Source: Arachnia propionica (GTDB lineage: Bacteria > Actinomycetota > Actinomycetes > Propionibacteriales > Propionibacteriaceae). From it: 64,000 nucleotides of DNA. A program made the position numbers and the translations under genes. Of this stretch, positions 1-8,224 are shown piece after piece. The DNA is taken from NCBI RefSeq assembly GCF_037055325.1, contig NZ_CP146373.1:2728001-2792000 (forward strand). Direction: 5' to 3'. Numbering within the stretch: position 1 is the first letter of the stretch; each line of letters opens with the position of its first letter. The notes beneath the pieces were generated by a model, which searched no databases, was not told the DNA's origin, and worked only from the letters and a program-made list of their open reading frames with translations.

Positions 1-2156
1 CGAAACCCAGGCCCTTGCCGCCACCGAGGTGGATGGCAAGGTCACCTTTGACGGTGATACCGGCACGTTCTGCGAGTTCCTGGGGTTCCAGCGCGAACAT
101 GAGGAACCCGAGCTGGCAGGCGTCGATGTTCTCGAAGTGGATCCGTCCCTTCAGGACGGGGGTTCCCTCGGTGATCCAGCGCCTGGTCTCCTGGCAGTCG
201 GGGGCGCCTTCCTTCGGGTAGTGAGCACGACGCACCTGGCGGGGCGTGAGGCTCGTGCCCTCGGGCTCCTGGCCGTGCCAGTAGAACTTGCGGCCAGCGA
301 TCCTCCGCATCCCGGAGCGGCTCCGCAGACCGCCCCAGTGGGACGCCGGTTTCCCTCGCTCGGCCACACCCGCCTCCCGGTTCTCACCCTCCGCTGTGGG
401 GTGTTCCAGGTAGAACGCCCCGGCGCTCGGGCGCGGGGAACGGGTCGGCGGGGGCAGCACCAGCCGCAGCGACACCGGCGCGTCGGTTTCGAAGGCCCCG
501 AACCGCAGATGGGAGGCGTAGGCGTTGTGTTCCGCCTGGTCGCCTCGCTGACCCTCGGTGCGGGCCTCGATGAAACCGAAGGTCGCGCAGGCCGGGCACA
601 GCTCATCCGGATCTCGGCACGGCAGCAGGGACTCGTCGGGAAGCCGCTCGCGGATCGGGCCCTCCCCGAGCTTCCGCCAGCTCGACGACATCGTGAGCCC
701 GGTGACCACACTCTCGCCACCCTTGCTCATGGTGATCCACACCGAATCGCCCGGGGCCAGGGCGCCGTCGCTCCTGCGTCGTTTCCCGATCGTGGTGCCG
801 TTCTTGTGCTTGACCAGCACCTCCGGCCAGTCCTTTGCATCCCATGCGGGCGCCTTGGGGGCGAGCTCACCGCCGGTGACGTCCACCGAGCGCCTGCACA
901 GCTCCCGGTAGCCCTCCCAGGTCCTCTCGCCCAGCCTGACCGGGGTGGTTTCGAGTTTCCCCGCGGCCACATAGATGTGGTCGGCGGGATGGCTGCTCTT
1001 CGCCCCGGCGTCGGCGACGTGCACCACCCAGTCGCCGCCCTTCGTGAGCGTGGATTCCCCCTTTGATGTGAGCTGGTCACGAGTTACCTGGTTCGCTTCG
1101 TTACCGAAGTTCACTTTGTTACCGCAGCTACGCGGACAGGTGCATTTTTTATCAAAATCATCAAAGGAGATCCGCACCCCGGAGCGCAGCCCCTCCGCCC
1201 CGCCGAACAGGCGCCACAGCGCCTTGGCTCGGATCCACACCACCTTGCTGGTGGGCAGTACCGAGATCACTTTCCCGTCGGAATCGACCTCGTCCACCAC
1301 AGCCAACTGTTTTTCGAGGTGCATGCCCAGGTGTTCTCGATGCACTGGTAGGTAGTCGGGGTCGAGTATGGACAGGCAGCTGCTGCTGATCACCTCGAAC
1401 AGCGACCGGACGGCGCCTCGCACGGAGGATCCCGGCACGGTGACGCATTCCTCGATCCGGGTGTCGGTGGCGGTTTTCCAGTCCACCGGCATCATGAGCG
1501 GGGAACGGAAAGCGAACTCCACATCGAGATATCCGGTCAGCCCGCCCTCGACGGCATTCGCGTGGCCGCGGGGTTTGTCCCGTTTCACTGTGTCGGGCAG
1601 CGGAACGAAGGTGTAGGGATTGATGAAGGCGTTTCCACCATCGTGGAACTCGTCCAGTCTCTCCTGAATCTTTCGCTCTTTTTTTCTCGGCCTCTCTGCG
1701 CTCCTTTTTGGCCTTTCTGCATTGGCTCTCCTCCGTGGCTGCCTTGACCCAGGCTCGTACACCCTCTTTGCCCCAGCACAACCGCTCCGGATCGGTCCCC
1801 AGGATCTCGAATTCGCGCCCGTAGGCCATGTCGCGGAGGCTTTGCGTCCACTCTTTCCCCTTGGGTATCTCCAGTTCGCGTTCCCGGATCCGGCGTTTCT
1901 TGTTGGGTTTCGCGATGTCCACGGAGATCCGTTCACCGAGCTGACACATCTCGAGCGATTCGCCTTTGACGATATCGACCAGGCGGTAATACCCCGGATT
2001 TCCGGGTTCGTAATCGACACAGGCATCGGGTTCGAACGTAAAAACATTCTGCCTCGTCAGAACCGGTTTTCCATCCCACGTGAGTTCCGAGTCGACCAGC
2101 GGCCACACCCGGACGTGGTCCTCGTCGATCTCCTCGACATAGGCGTAGTCATTCAC
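1..2156 (-). CDS. TIGR03986-type CRISPR-associated RAMP protein; frameshifted; C-terminus beyond window
   Basis: Cas7-like RAMP protein expected to bind crRNA in a type III-like effector complex. It reads leftwards off the window start. Two successive frames form one protein. Frame 1 starts at the GTG at 2156 (AGGAGG seven bases upstream, overlapping the cas6 stop by 8 nt) and runs to a seven-A run at 1679-1685. The next frame then continues open to base 1. Signatures in the second part are FINPYTFVPL (about 1596-1628), PGSSVRGAVRSLFE (about 1390-1440), a Cys cluster CTCPRSC (about 1120-1145) and a Gly-rich HLGGGKGLGF at the window edge. Removing one A restores the frame, giving ...EKKERKIQERLDEF... 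. This could be a real mutation, transcriptional slippage or a sequencing error. The family call comes from remembered consensus motifs, not a search. Confidence 0.75.
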
Positions 2157-3096
2157 TGCCAAACCTCCTATCCCGCGACCCGCCTGGCCGCTCGTCGTCG
2201 AACCCCCACTCCCCAGTCTCCACACACCGTGGGGACGGGGTTCTTCGGGCTTCACCACTTCCTGACGGACGAGACGGGCCACGCCGGGGATGGCGTTTGT
2301 TGCCCGCGGCGATCGCGCGCATCGGGATCCGGTCCGCGATCTCCACCACACCGGTTCCCCAGGCCGTTCTCGCCCCGACGCCGATCAGTTCCCCCACCTG
2401 GAGAAGCCGGTCGATCTGGCTCGACGAGGCCGCGTCGCCGGTGCAGAGCCAGTCGACCTCCCCGATCGCGACACGGACGTCAAGAAGGCTGGCCCGCCGA
2501 GAATCTCCCTCGCTCCATCGCACGGACTGAAGCTCCACCTGCGTGGGAAACACCGACGCCATCACCTCCCGCGGCAGCCGCTCGCCGCGGCCCCGACCGC
2601 AGATCAGCGCAAGTCGCCGCTGAATGCTGCCCAGCAGCAGATACGGATCGGGCCAGGGCATGAAAAAGTCGCCGCGTTTGAAGGTGACGCCCTCGGGGAA
2701 TCGCAGCCGCCACCCCTTCAACGGCCTGCCCGTGATCTCGGCGAGGTTCGCCGAGGCCACCTCCTGGATCCCCTCGACCCGCAGCGTCACCATGCCGAGC
2801 CGCTCCCGTTTCCCGAAGGCGACGCGGTCCACTAGCAACGGGGTCAGGACGTCGTCGAACAGCCGCAGCTCCACGAGCACAACGAACTCGCTGACCTGCC
2901 GCCACCGCACCGCGTACCGGTGTTCTTCGGAATGCGACTCCCCACCGCCGCTGCCCGGCGACCGGTGCAGCCACGACGAGACCATCGCGTGGATTCCCGA
3001 GGGTGTGGGGGCCAGGTGATGGTCCCCCGTCTCCATCCGCAGTAGAACCTGCCAGGTCCTGACCCGCACCGCGGGAAAGGATCTCGGTGACTCCAC
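2149..3096 (-). CDS. cas6: CRISPR pre-crRNA endoribonuclease Cas6
   Basis: Predicted RAMP-fold RNase that cuts pre-crRNA in the repeat. The 315-residue product has two Cas6 hallmarks: a central segment FPEGVTFKRGDFFMPWPDP followed by LLLGSIQRRL, and the C-terminal Gly-rich loop GVGARTAWGTG at about residues 239-249. I chose the GTG at 3096. It lies two bases after the stop of the TIR-SAVED gene, has AGGA 8 nt upstream, and begins directly at the first beta strand (VRVRTWQVLLRM). The last ~57 residues are polar, Arg-rich and probably disordered. The stop overlaps the start of the downstream RAMP gene, so the three genes look translationally coupled. No CRISPR array lies in this window, so its substrate must be elsewhere. 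Confidence 0.75.
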   Translation of the reverse strand: MESPRSFPAVRVRTWQVLLRMETGDHHLAPTPSGIHAMVSSWLHRSPGSGGGESHSEEHRYAVRWRQVSEFVVLVELRLFDDVLTPLLVDRVAFGKRERLGMVTLRVEGIQEVASANLAEITGRPLKGWRLRFPEGVTFKRGDFFMPWPDPYLLLGSIQRRLALICGRGRGERLPREVMASVFPTQVELQSVRWSEGDSRRASLLDVRVAIGEVDWLCTGDAASSSQIDRLLQVGELIGVGARTAWGTGVVEIADRIPMRAIAAGNKRHPRRGPSRPSGSGEARRTPSPRCVETGEWGFDDERPGGSRDRRFGSE

Positions 3097-3098
3097 GT

Positions 3099-4916
3099 TC
3101 AGTCCTGTGGGATGGGATCGAGGAATTCGAGGTAGGGCAGCACCTTGTTCGAGACCGCCTCGAAACATCCGAGTCTGCGACATCCGATGATGCTGCCGCC
3201 TTGGCCGCGGACCTCGCCGTGCGGGAAGAAGAAATCGGGTCTGCGGGCCATCTCGGCGCTGATCCGCGGCACGATGTATCCGACCCCCGACACCGGATCC
3301 GGCTTCGGGGCGATGTCTCCCTGCCGGATCCTCGTCACCGGGATCTCGCGTCCCTGCACCCGGAGCGACGGCAGTTCTTCAGACTGCTCCTGGCGTCGCA
3401 CCCACTGGTCGGAGCCCTCGGGGGCCGCCCACGTGAACGGTTCCCCCGCCTCGGGATAGTAGGTGACGTCGTGCGGGGTGAGGTTGACGAGTTTCTTCAC
3501 CTCGTCCACCTGGGGCATGCCCTGGGGAAAGACTCCCGTGATGGGGGAACTGTTCCCGGATTCGGTGCGCAACACCCGGATGTATTCGCGAACACCCATG
3601 CCGGTGTTGCCGAGTTCGTAGAAATCGATCGTCAGGGTGTTGCACCAGCGGGCCGTCAGGGCCGCCATGGCCACGGGTGCGCTGACCGCGAGATGCAGAG
3701 TGGTGGCGAGGTCCGCGAGGCTCCGGAGGATTCCGCCCACGCGCCTGGCCAGCTCGTTCCCTTCCGTGTGGTCCATCCATTTCTTGACACCATCGGCGGA
3801 GGGGGTGTGGAGGTTGATGACCAGCACCGGCGCGTCATCCAGCTTCTTGGCCAGAGCGAGCAGGGGCGAGGGACGCAGGTCGTCGGCGGCCAACAGCACG
3901 ACGAGGTTCTTTGCGGGTGCATTCCCCCAGAGGGCCCGTTGCAGCTCGGCGCTGGAGGGCATCTCGTCGGGGGCGAACCCGAGGGGGCATCTGGTCCCGT
4001 CGGGGTTCAGGGTTTCCAGGCAGATACTGGTGCTGCATTCCGCGGGTTCGTCCGTGGAGGTCCACTCCTTGCCGTAGGTGTCGCGCCAGGTGAAGCGTTC
4101 GATCTCACGGGCGTGCGGTAGCGCAGAACCGAGCGCCCATGCCAGGCTCGGGTGGCAGCCTCCCCGGAAGAGGAGGCGCCTGATCCGGGCCGCGTCGAGT
4201 GCGTCGATGAGAACCGGCAGCGCCTGCTGCAGGCAGCGGTAGTCGAGTTCCTCCGGGATCTGCGTGGCGGAATCCTGCCGGAGCCGAATGTGGAGGTCGG
4301 CCTCCGGGACGGTGCGGCTGTCCGCGGGCAGGTGGTTGGGTTCGGGCCGGGTCTGAAGACCAATCTCGATCTCCCCGTCGCCGAGCTCCGGTCGGCGCAC
4401 CTTGAGGCGGTTGCGCAGTAGGCTGCCAAGGACCTGATTCAGTTCGCTGACCGTTGTGCCACCCTCGTCATCGGAGCGCAGCAGCCGCCACTGGAGATGG
4501 TCTCTGAGCTGTTCCGCTTCCGGGTATTTCGCCCCTAGCTGTTTGCTGGGAGCATCGATGTCGCATTCGTCCGGGGAACCGGGTTTCCGGAAGGTGTTGA
4601 TGATGTGCAGCTGGAAACCCTCCGGGTCTTTCTTCTGGACCTCGACCAGCAGCGGCACCTCGGTCTCGGGCACGAAACAACTCTTGGAGATACCGCTGGA
4701 GAGCAGCAGAATCCCACCGCTCAGCCCCTCCCCGAAGGCCTGGGTGACGTTGCGTTCGACCGTTCCGGTCTCGAGGTCACGGATGTCACGCCACGGCACG
4801 ATCCCCCCGACGCGCAGATAGGTTTCGATGAACTCGGCATCGACGGTCCCGCTCCCCTGATGGTAGGAAATGAAAACGGGGCCGGTGCCCCGCACCGGGG
4901 GTCGTGATGACGTCAT
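3099..4916 (-). CDS. TIR-SAVED effector with C-terminal NLTPH-type domain
   Basis: Predicted cyclic-oligonucleotide-activated NADase of antiphage defence. Residues ~13-145 form a TIR domain (PVFISYHQ; LLLSSGISKSCFVPETEVP, with E84/E86 as candidate catalytic Glu). Residues ~200-460 resemble a SAVED ligand-binding domain (LHLAVSAPVAMAAL from ~407, then DFYELGN and YIRVLRTE). From ~474 there is an additional ~120-residue domain beginning VNLTPHDVTYY and ending GGSIIGCRRLGCFEAV. This resembles a small free-standing actinobacterial/phage family whose function I do not know. Known TIR-SAVED proteins lack this tail, as far as I recall. ATG at 4916 has AGGAG upstream. It is followed directly by cas6 and the RAMP gene, so it likely responds to a type III-like signal rather than a CBASS cyclase. 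No cyclase gene is visible. Confidence 0.72.
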   Translation of the reverse strand: MTSSRPPVRGTGPVFISYHQGSGTVDAEFIETYLRVGGIVPWRDIRDLETGTVERNVTQAFGEGLSGGILLLSSGISKSCFVPETEVPLLVEVQKKDPEGFQLHIINTFRKPGSPDECDIDAPSKQLGAKYPEAEQLRDHLQWRLLRSDDEGGTTVSELNQVLGSLLRNRLKVRRPELGDGEIEIGLQTRPEPNHLPADSRTVPEADLHIRLRQDSATQIPEELDYRCLQQALPVLIDALDAARIRRLLFRGGCHPSLAWALGSALPHAREIERFTWRDTYGKEWTSTDEPAECSTSICLETLNPDGTRCPLGFAPDEMPSSAELQRALWGNAPAKNLVVLLAADDLRPSPLLALAKKLDDAPVLVINLHTPSADGVKKWMDHTEGNELARRVGGILRSLADLATTLHLAVSAPVAMAALTARWCNTLTIDFYELGNTGMGVREYIRVLRTESGNSSPITGVFPQGMPQVDEVKKLVNLTPHDVTYYPEAGEPFTWAAPEGSDQWVRRQEQSEELPSLRVQGREIPVTRIRQGDIAPKPDPVSGVGYIVPRISAEMARRPDFFFPHGEVRGQGGSIIGCRRLGCFEAVSNKVLPYLEFLDPIPQD

Positions 4917-4955
4917 TGCGGTTCTCCTTTCGTGGCCTCACTCATCACTGACGGA

Positions 4956-4974
4956 CGAGGCAGCCGTTGCCTCG
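4956..4974. other. Short inverted repeat upstream of the TIR-SAVED gene
   Basis: CGAGGCA and TGCCTCG form a perfect 7-bp stem around a 5-base loop, 40 bases before the TIR-SAVED start codon. It may be an operator or an RNA hairpin in the 5' leader. Confidence 0.4.
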
Positions 4975-5097
4975 CCACTGGTGGGGAGTTTCCTTCCCGT
5001 TCGGGAGCGCAATCGAAGCCTGGGCGACATCACCACACCCCTGGATCCGTATGTGCTGTGAGGGATGGTCCCTCAGCTTCACAGAAGGAGGTGCACC

Positions 5098-5115
5098 ATG
5101 CTGTGGCGTTGGTGA
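5098..5115 (+). CDS. Mini-ORF 1, peptide MLWRW
   Basis: Five codons (ATG CTG TGG CGT TGG) and TGA, preceded by a strong ribosome binding site (AAGGAGGT at 5085-5092, 5 nt from the ATG). It is too short for ordinary gene callers. A near copy lies at 5267. Two hairpins follow immediately: GCAGCC/GGCTGC at 5124-5137 and a 13-bp perfect stem at 5157-5186. An imperfect hairpin around 5056-5084 precedes it. It is transcribed opposite to the surrounding defence genes. Leader peptide, RNA toxin of CreT type or another small regulatory unit are all possible; the function is unknown. Confidence 0.55.
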   Translation: MLWRW

Positions 5116-5156
5116 CATGACGAGCAGCCGAGGCTGCGAACCGCAATCTCATCGTT

Positions 5157-5186
5157 CGTGGGGCGAACCTCAGGGTTCGCCCCACG
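5157..5186 (+). terminator. Hairpin of mini-ORF unit 1
   Basis: A perfect 13-bp inverted repeat (CGTGGGGCGAACC and its complement) encloses a TCAG loop. There is no T-tract, as is common in high-GC actinobacterial terminators. It closes the first mini-ORF unit. Confidence 0.55.
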
Positions 5187-5266
5187 ACCACATTCCCGGG
5201 TGCCGCTGGATCCGAAAGTCGGGTGGCGGGAAAGCCCCGTCCTCAGGATTCAGGAGGTGAAAGCTC

Positions 5267-5284
5267 ATGTTGTGGAGTTGGTGA
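5267..5284 (+). CDS. Mini-ORF 2, peptide MLWSW
   Basis: Five codons (ATG TTG TGG AGT TGG) and TGA with AGGAGGT at 5252-5258. The order of parts matches mini-ORF 1: ribosome site, mini-ORF, small hairpin (ACGGCC/GGCCGT at 5293-5306), larger hairpin (5321-5345). Leu-Trp-x-Trp is conserved while the Leu codon changes (CTG to TTG) and the third position differs (R/S). That suggests selection on the peptide or on translation of this motif. Confidence 0.55.
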   Translation: MLWSW

Positions 5285-5320
5285 TGAGCCGAACGGCCCG
5301 GGCCGTGGCATCAACAAACC

Positions 5321-5345
5321 GCGGGGTGCGCGATGCGCACCCCGC
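5321..5345. terminator. Hairpin of mini-ORF unit 2, shared with the convergent gene
   Basis: GCGGGGTGCGC and its complement form a perfect 11-bp stem with a GAT loop. It lies 10 bases beyond the stop of the leftward 454-residue gene, so it may terminate transcription from both sides. Confidence 0.6.
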
Positions 5346-5355
5346 CTTCACGTTC

Positions 5356-6720
5356 TCACGACCTCGGGTGGAGCAGCCATCGTTCGGCGACGGTGAGGCC
5401 CACCCAGTTCTTCCACTCGTCCGACCCCACCGTGCGCAGCAGACCACGGCAGGCCTCGGCGTCGCGTTTCCGTCCGGCCACCTCCCAGCACGCAATCGCC
5501 TCCGTCAGGGCCGCGACCGCTCCGGCACGCAGATCCAGGTCGTCGGCAGCGGTCAGGAGCCTCAGGGCGCTCACCCCCCGCACCGACCAGCGGCGCGCTA
5601 CCGCCGCCGGTTCCGGAATGTCCCGCCGGGTCGTGTCGTGGCACACCCGAAGCGACATCCCGGCGTCCGCGTCGCGGTCCCGTTGCAACCTGGCCGTTTG
5701 CGCCACCGTCCCGGTCACCGACCCACCCCAGCTGCGGGCCTGTGGGTCGTAGTCGAGCTGGCCGCTCAGCACCGGTTCGGGGATCGCTCCGGACAGCAGG
5801 TCGAAACCGAGCCGGTCGCCCTCACCCGGTTCCCTCCCCCAGGGCAACCCACCGAACCAGCGCACCTCCTGCGGCCCGTCCACCGCGACCGCGCAGTGGG
5901 CCGCACCGTCGACGTCGAGGTCCAGCACCCATCGAGCGTTGTTCTCGTCCGTTCCCACCCAGCCGCGCGGCACCTGCTCCCAGTCGACGGTCACGGATTC
6001 GACGAGCGCTCCCCATTCCTCTGCGCCCGCCGCCAGGGCAAATTCGGGCCTGAACCTGTCAATGAGTTCAGCGTCCAGCCGCCCGGGTGGCGCGGTTTCC
6101 CCCCCGACGGGCCAGGTGGCCAGCAGTTGGCGCGCCCAGTCACCCGAGTCCCCGGTCATCGGGGGCTGGTTCGCGACCTGCTCCAGCGCGTCCCCGAGCA
6201 GCCCGACCAGGGGCGTGAAATCGTCCTCGTCACGGTGGTTGTGGAAGTACCTGCACAGCTCCGCCAGTTCGGGCAGCGGGTCGGGTTCGTCCACGAGATG
6301 CCCGCTGAGCGAGGCCACCAGCGTCAGTTCCTCCAGCCGCAGCAGCCGCCAGTCGAGCGGCAGCGGCGACCATTCCTGCAGCCACCGCACCACCCCGAGC
6401 CGCACCACCGCCTCGGACATGTCCTCGTCGTCGGGTACGAGAGGCAGTTTTCCGACCCGCCCCGGCCCGTCCCACCCGGCTGCCTGCGACGCGAGCCCGG
6501 CCACCGCATTTCCGTAGAGATCGGCCAGCTCCTCACGGGACACCTCGACGTCGGCCACCAGGCAGCAGGGCGCCTCTTCGGGTTCGGCGGGGTTCACCGC
6601 GACGACGACGGTTTCCAGGGGCAGCGTGACATTTCCCGCCGGCGCCGGTCCTCCTGCTCCTATCTGCACCGGGCCACCACCGAGCGCCTCGATGACGATC
6701 TGTTTGTCGGTTCCACTCAT
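5356..6720 (-). CDS. Unrecognised protein of the defence locus (454 aa)
   Basis: I do not recognise a family. The ATG at 6720 (MSGTDKQIVIEAL) overlaps the stop of the upstream gene as ATGA, so the two are coupled. The protein is acidic and soluble, with no membrane segment. Its N-terminal part contains beta-rich stretches (VTLPLETVVVAV, CCLVADVEVS), the middle is helical with many Leu/Glu/Asp, and a further beta-rich part starts near ARWVLDLDVDGAAHCAVAVDG. No catalytic motif stands out. Position ahead of TIR-SAVED, cas6 and the RAMP gene suggests an accessory or sensor role, but the ~440-nt gap with the mini-ORFs separates it from them. Confidence 0.7.
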   Translation of the reverse strand: MSGTDKQIVIEALGGGPVQIGAGGPAPAGNVTLPLETVVVAVNPAEPEEAPCCLVADVEVSREELADLYGNAVAGLASQAAGWDGPGRVGKLPLVPDDEDMSEAVVRLGVVRWLQEWSPLPLDWRLLRLEELTLVASLSGHLVDEPDPLPELAELCRYFHNHRDEDDFTPLVGLLGDALEQVANQPPMTGDSGDWARQLLATWPVGGETAPPGRLDAELIDRFRPEFALAAGAEEWGALVESVTVDWEQVPRGWVGTDENNARWVLDLDVDGAAHCAVAVDGPQEVRWFGGLPWGREPGEGDRLGFDLLSGAIPEPVLSGQLDYDPQARSWGGSVTGTVAQTARLQRDRDADAGMSLRVCHDTTRRDIPEPAAVARRWSVRGVSALRLLTAADDLDLRAGAVAALTEAIACWEVAGRKRDAEACRGLLRTVGSDEWKNWVGLTVAERWLLHPRS

Positions 6721-8114
6721 TGTTTCCAGTCCTGGTCCATGTGATGGCACACCTCGTCGATGCTCGGAAGCCCCAGCTCGGAGGCGGCGCGCGCATACTC
6801 AGCGGTCGCGTCCTCCTCGCCCCGGACAACCGCCAGGGCGCGTTCCTCGTTGGCGCGCAGCCATTCGAGGGCGCGCCCGAACATCACCAGCCGGTCGGGT
6901 TCCACCATCCCGCCTGTTTCCTCCGGCGGGGTTTCGTCCTGGTGGACGCCCGTCAACCGACGAAAATCCCTGCGTTGTTTCTGGCCACTCGGGATGCCCC
7001 CGTAGATGGCCCACCTGACGATTTTCGACGCCTTCGCCTCGGTGACGGGCCTGCCGGCCATGTCCAGCCGGAAACACTCGTGCCAGGCGCGGCGCATGGC
7101 ATCCTGGTGGGCCTCCTCCATCTTTTCGGCCCATTTCAGGTGCTGCCCCTGAAGGGTCCGACCTGCGAAGGTAGCGATCATCGCCTGGGCCAGCGCCGCA
7201 AGTCCGGCATGAATCCCCTCCCATTCCAGGGAGGGATCGCCCTGCGGATCGGCTTCCTCCCCGAGCGGCAGAAGATCGTCGTCCCAGGCGCGTTTCCCGG
7301 GTGTGGTACCCAGGGGCTTCCATCCGGGACACGACGGCCCATTCACCAATCCGACGTACAGGCTTCTCAGCACAATCCTGGCCGATTCGTCGATCAGCCC
7401 AAGCCTGGCGCAGGCCCGGGAAACTTCGCGTCGCGCAATCTCATCGGCATTCCCCTTCACATACGGTTCTCGCGCCGCGAGCGAAAACCGAGAAAAGACC
7501 GAGCGTTGCAGACCGAGGAAGATGTTCTCCCTCTCCTCGACCACCAACGGCGGGCGTTCATTCTCACCCAGCCCGTAGCGCCCGTAGGGTTCGGCGGCCA
7601 GGCTGGCGTGTCCCTCGTCCTCCCAAAGCAGATCGTAGAGTCCCTGGTATCCGGCAAACTCGTGCCTGCCCATCCGCCTGCCCAACGGGACGCTGTTGCA
7701 CAGGAAGGCCTCCCACACCGACTCGACCTCCATGTCGGTGAGCACCACGTCCTGCCTCCACGTCGATCCGATGGCGACGGCCAGCGCCTCGGCGATCCGA
7801 CTGACGGTCACATCCAGCTTCTGCTGGCGCGCCCGAGCCATGGCGTCATCGACTCCGCTCCTCAGCAGGGCCAGCAGTTTCTCCACGACCTCACGTCGCA
7901 CCTCGAGCCATGACAACAGCTCCCGGCCACGTTCGTCGTCGATTCTCTCCCCCCGACCCACACCAACCCACGCGGGTTCATTGGCGATGCGGGGGTGCAA
8001 CAGGCGTTTGACAACGAGGTTCACGGTCACGCCACACCCCCTGGGGGCGTACCGTGGCCATGTCGGCAGCCGCTCCAGCCACTGCCCGCACCACTGCGCA
8101 AAGGACTTGGACAT
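6717..8114 (-). CDS. Unrecognised protein, first gene of the leftward defence group (465 aa)
   Basis: No family recognised. I chose the ATG at 8114 (MSKSFAQW) because GGAAGGAG lies just upstream. The product is Arg/Glu-rich, helical and soluble. Its last ~60 residues (ALEWLRANEERALAVVRGEED... ELGLPSIDEV) loosely recall a sigma-factor region 4 or other HTH, but without convincing residues. It overlaps the next gene by 4 nt. Its start faces the divergent HTH gene at 8225, leaving a ~110-bp shared promoter region. Confidence 0.7.
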   Translation of the reverse strand: MSKSFAQWCGQWLERLPTWPRYAPRGCGVTVNLVVKRLLHPRIANEPAWVGVGRGERIDDERGRELLSWLEVRREVVEKLLALLRSGVDDAMARARQQKLDVTVSRIAEALAVAIGSTWRQDVVLTDMEVESVWEAFLCNSVPLGRRMGRHEFAGYQGLYDLLWEDEGHASLAAEPYGRYGLGENERPPLVVEERENIFLGLQRSVFSRFSLAAREPYVKGNADEIARREVSRACARLGLIDESARIVLRSLYVGLVNGPSCPGWKPLGTTPGKRAWDDDLLPLGEEADPQGDPSLEWEGIHAGLAALAQAMIATFAGRTLQGQHLKWAEKMEEAHQDAMRRAWHECFRLDMAGRPVTEAKASKIVRWAIYGGIPSGQKQRRDFRRLTGVHQDETPPEETGGMVEPDRLVMFGRALEWLRANEERALAVVRGEEDATAEYARAASELGLPSIDEVCHHMDQDWKQ

Positions 8115-8189
8115 CAGTCTCCTTCCGTCACCATCCATTGACGGACATTACCCCGGAGACGGTCGGGACAACGGATTCTTCTCCACGCG

Positions 8190-8218
8190 TTCAGAAGTCT
8201 GATGACCAAAGCTAATAT
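8190..8218 (+). promoter_or_regulatory. Probable promoter of the HTH gene, leaderless
   Basis: TTCAGA (8190-8195), a 17-base spacer and TAATAT (8213-8218) place the transcription start at or next to the ATG at 8225. There is no ribosome site, so the message is probably leaderless. Confidence 0.5.
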
Positions 8219-8224
8219 CTCGCC

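Noticed and set aside
29-1066. 345-codon open frame on the plus strand
   Set aside because: It is the complement shadow of the RAMP gene; the minus frame gives recognisable RAMP motifs while this one is Arg/Gly/Pro-biased.
5098-5345. trp operon leader/attenuator
   Set aside because: Mini-ORFs contain Trp codons and are followed by hairpins, but no biosynthetic gene follows on that strand; the next gene is convergent.
5158-6744. 528-codon plus-strand open frame over the 454-residue gene
   Set aside because: High-GC shadow with His/Arg/Pro-rich composition; the minus-strand gene has a coupled start and balanced composition.
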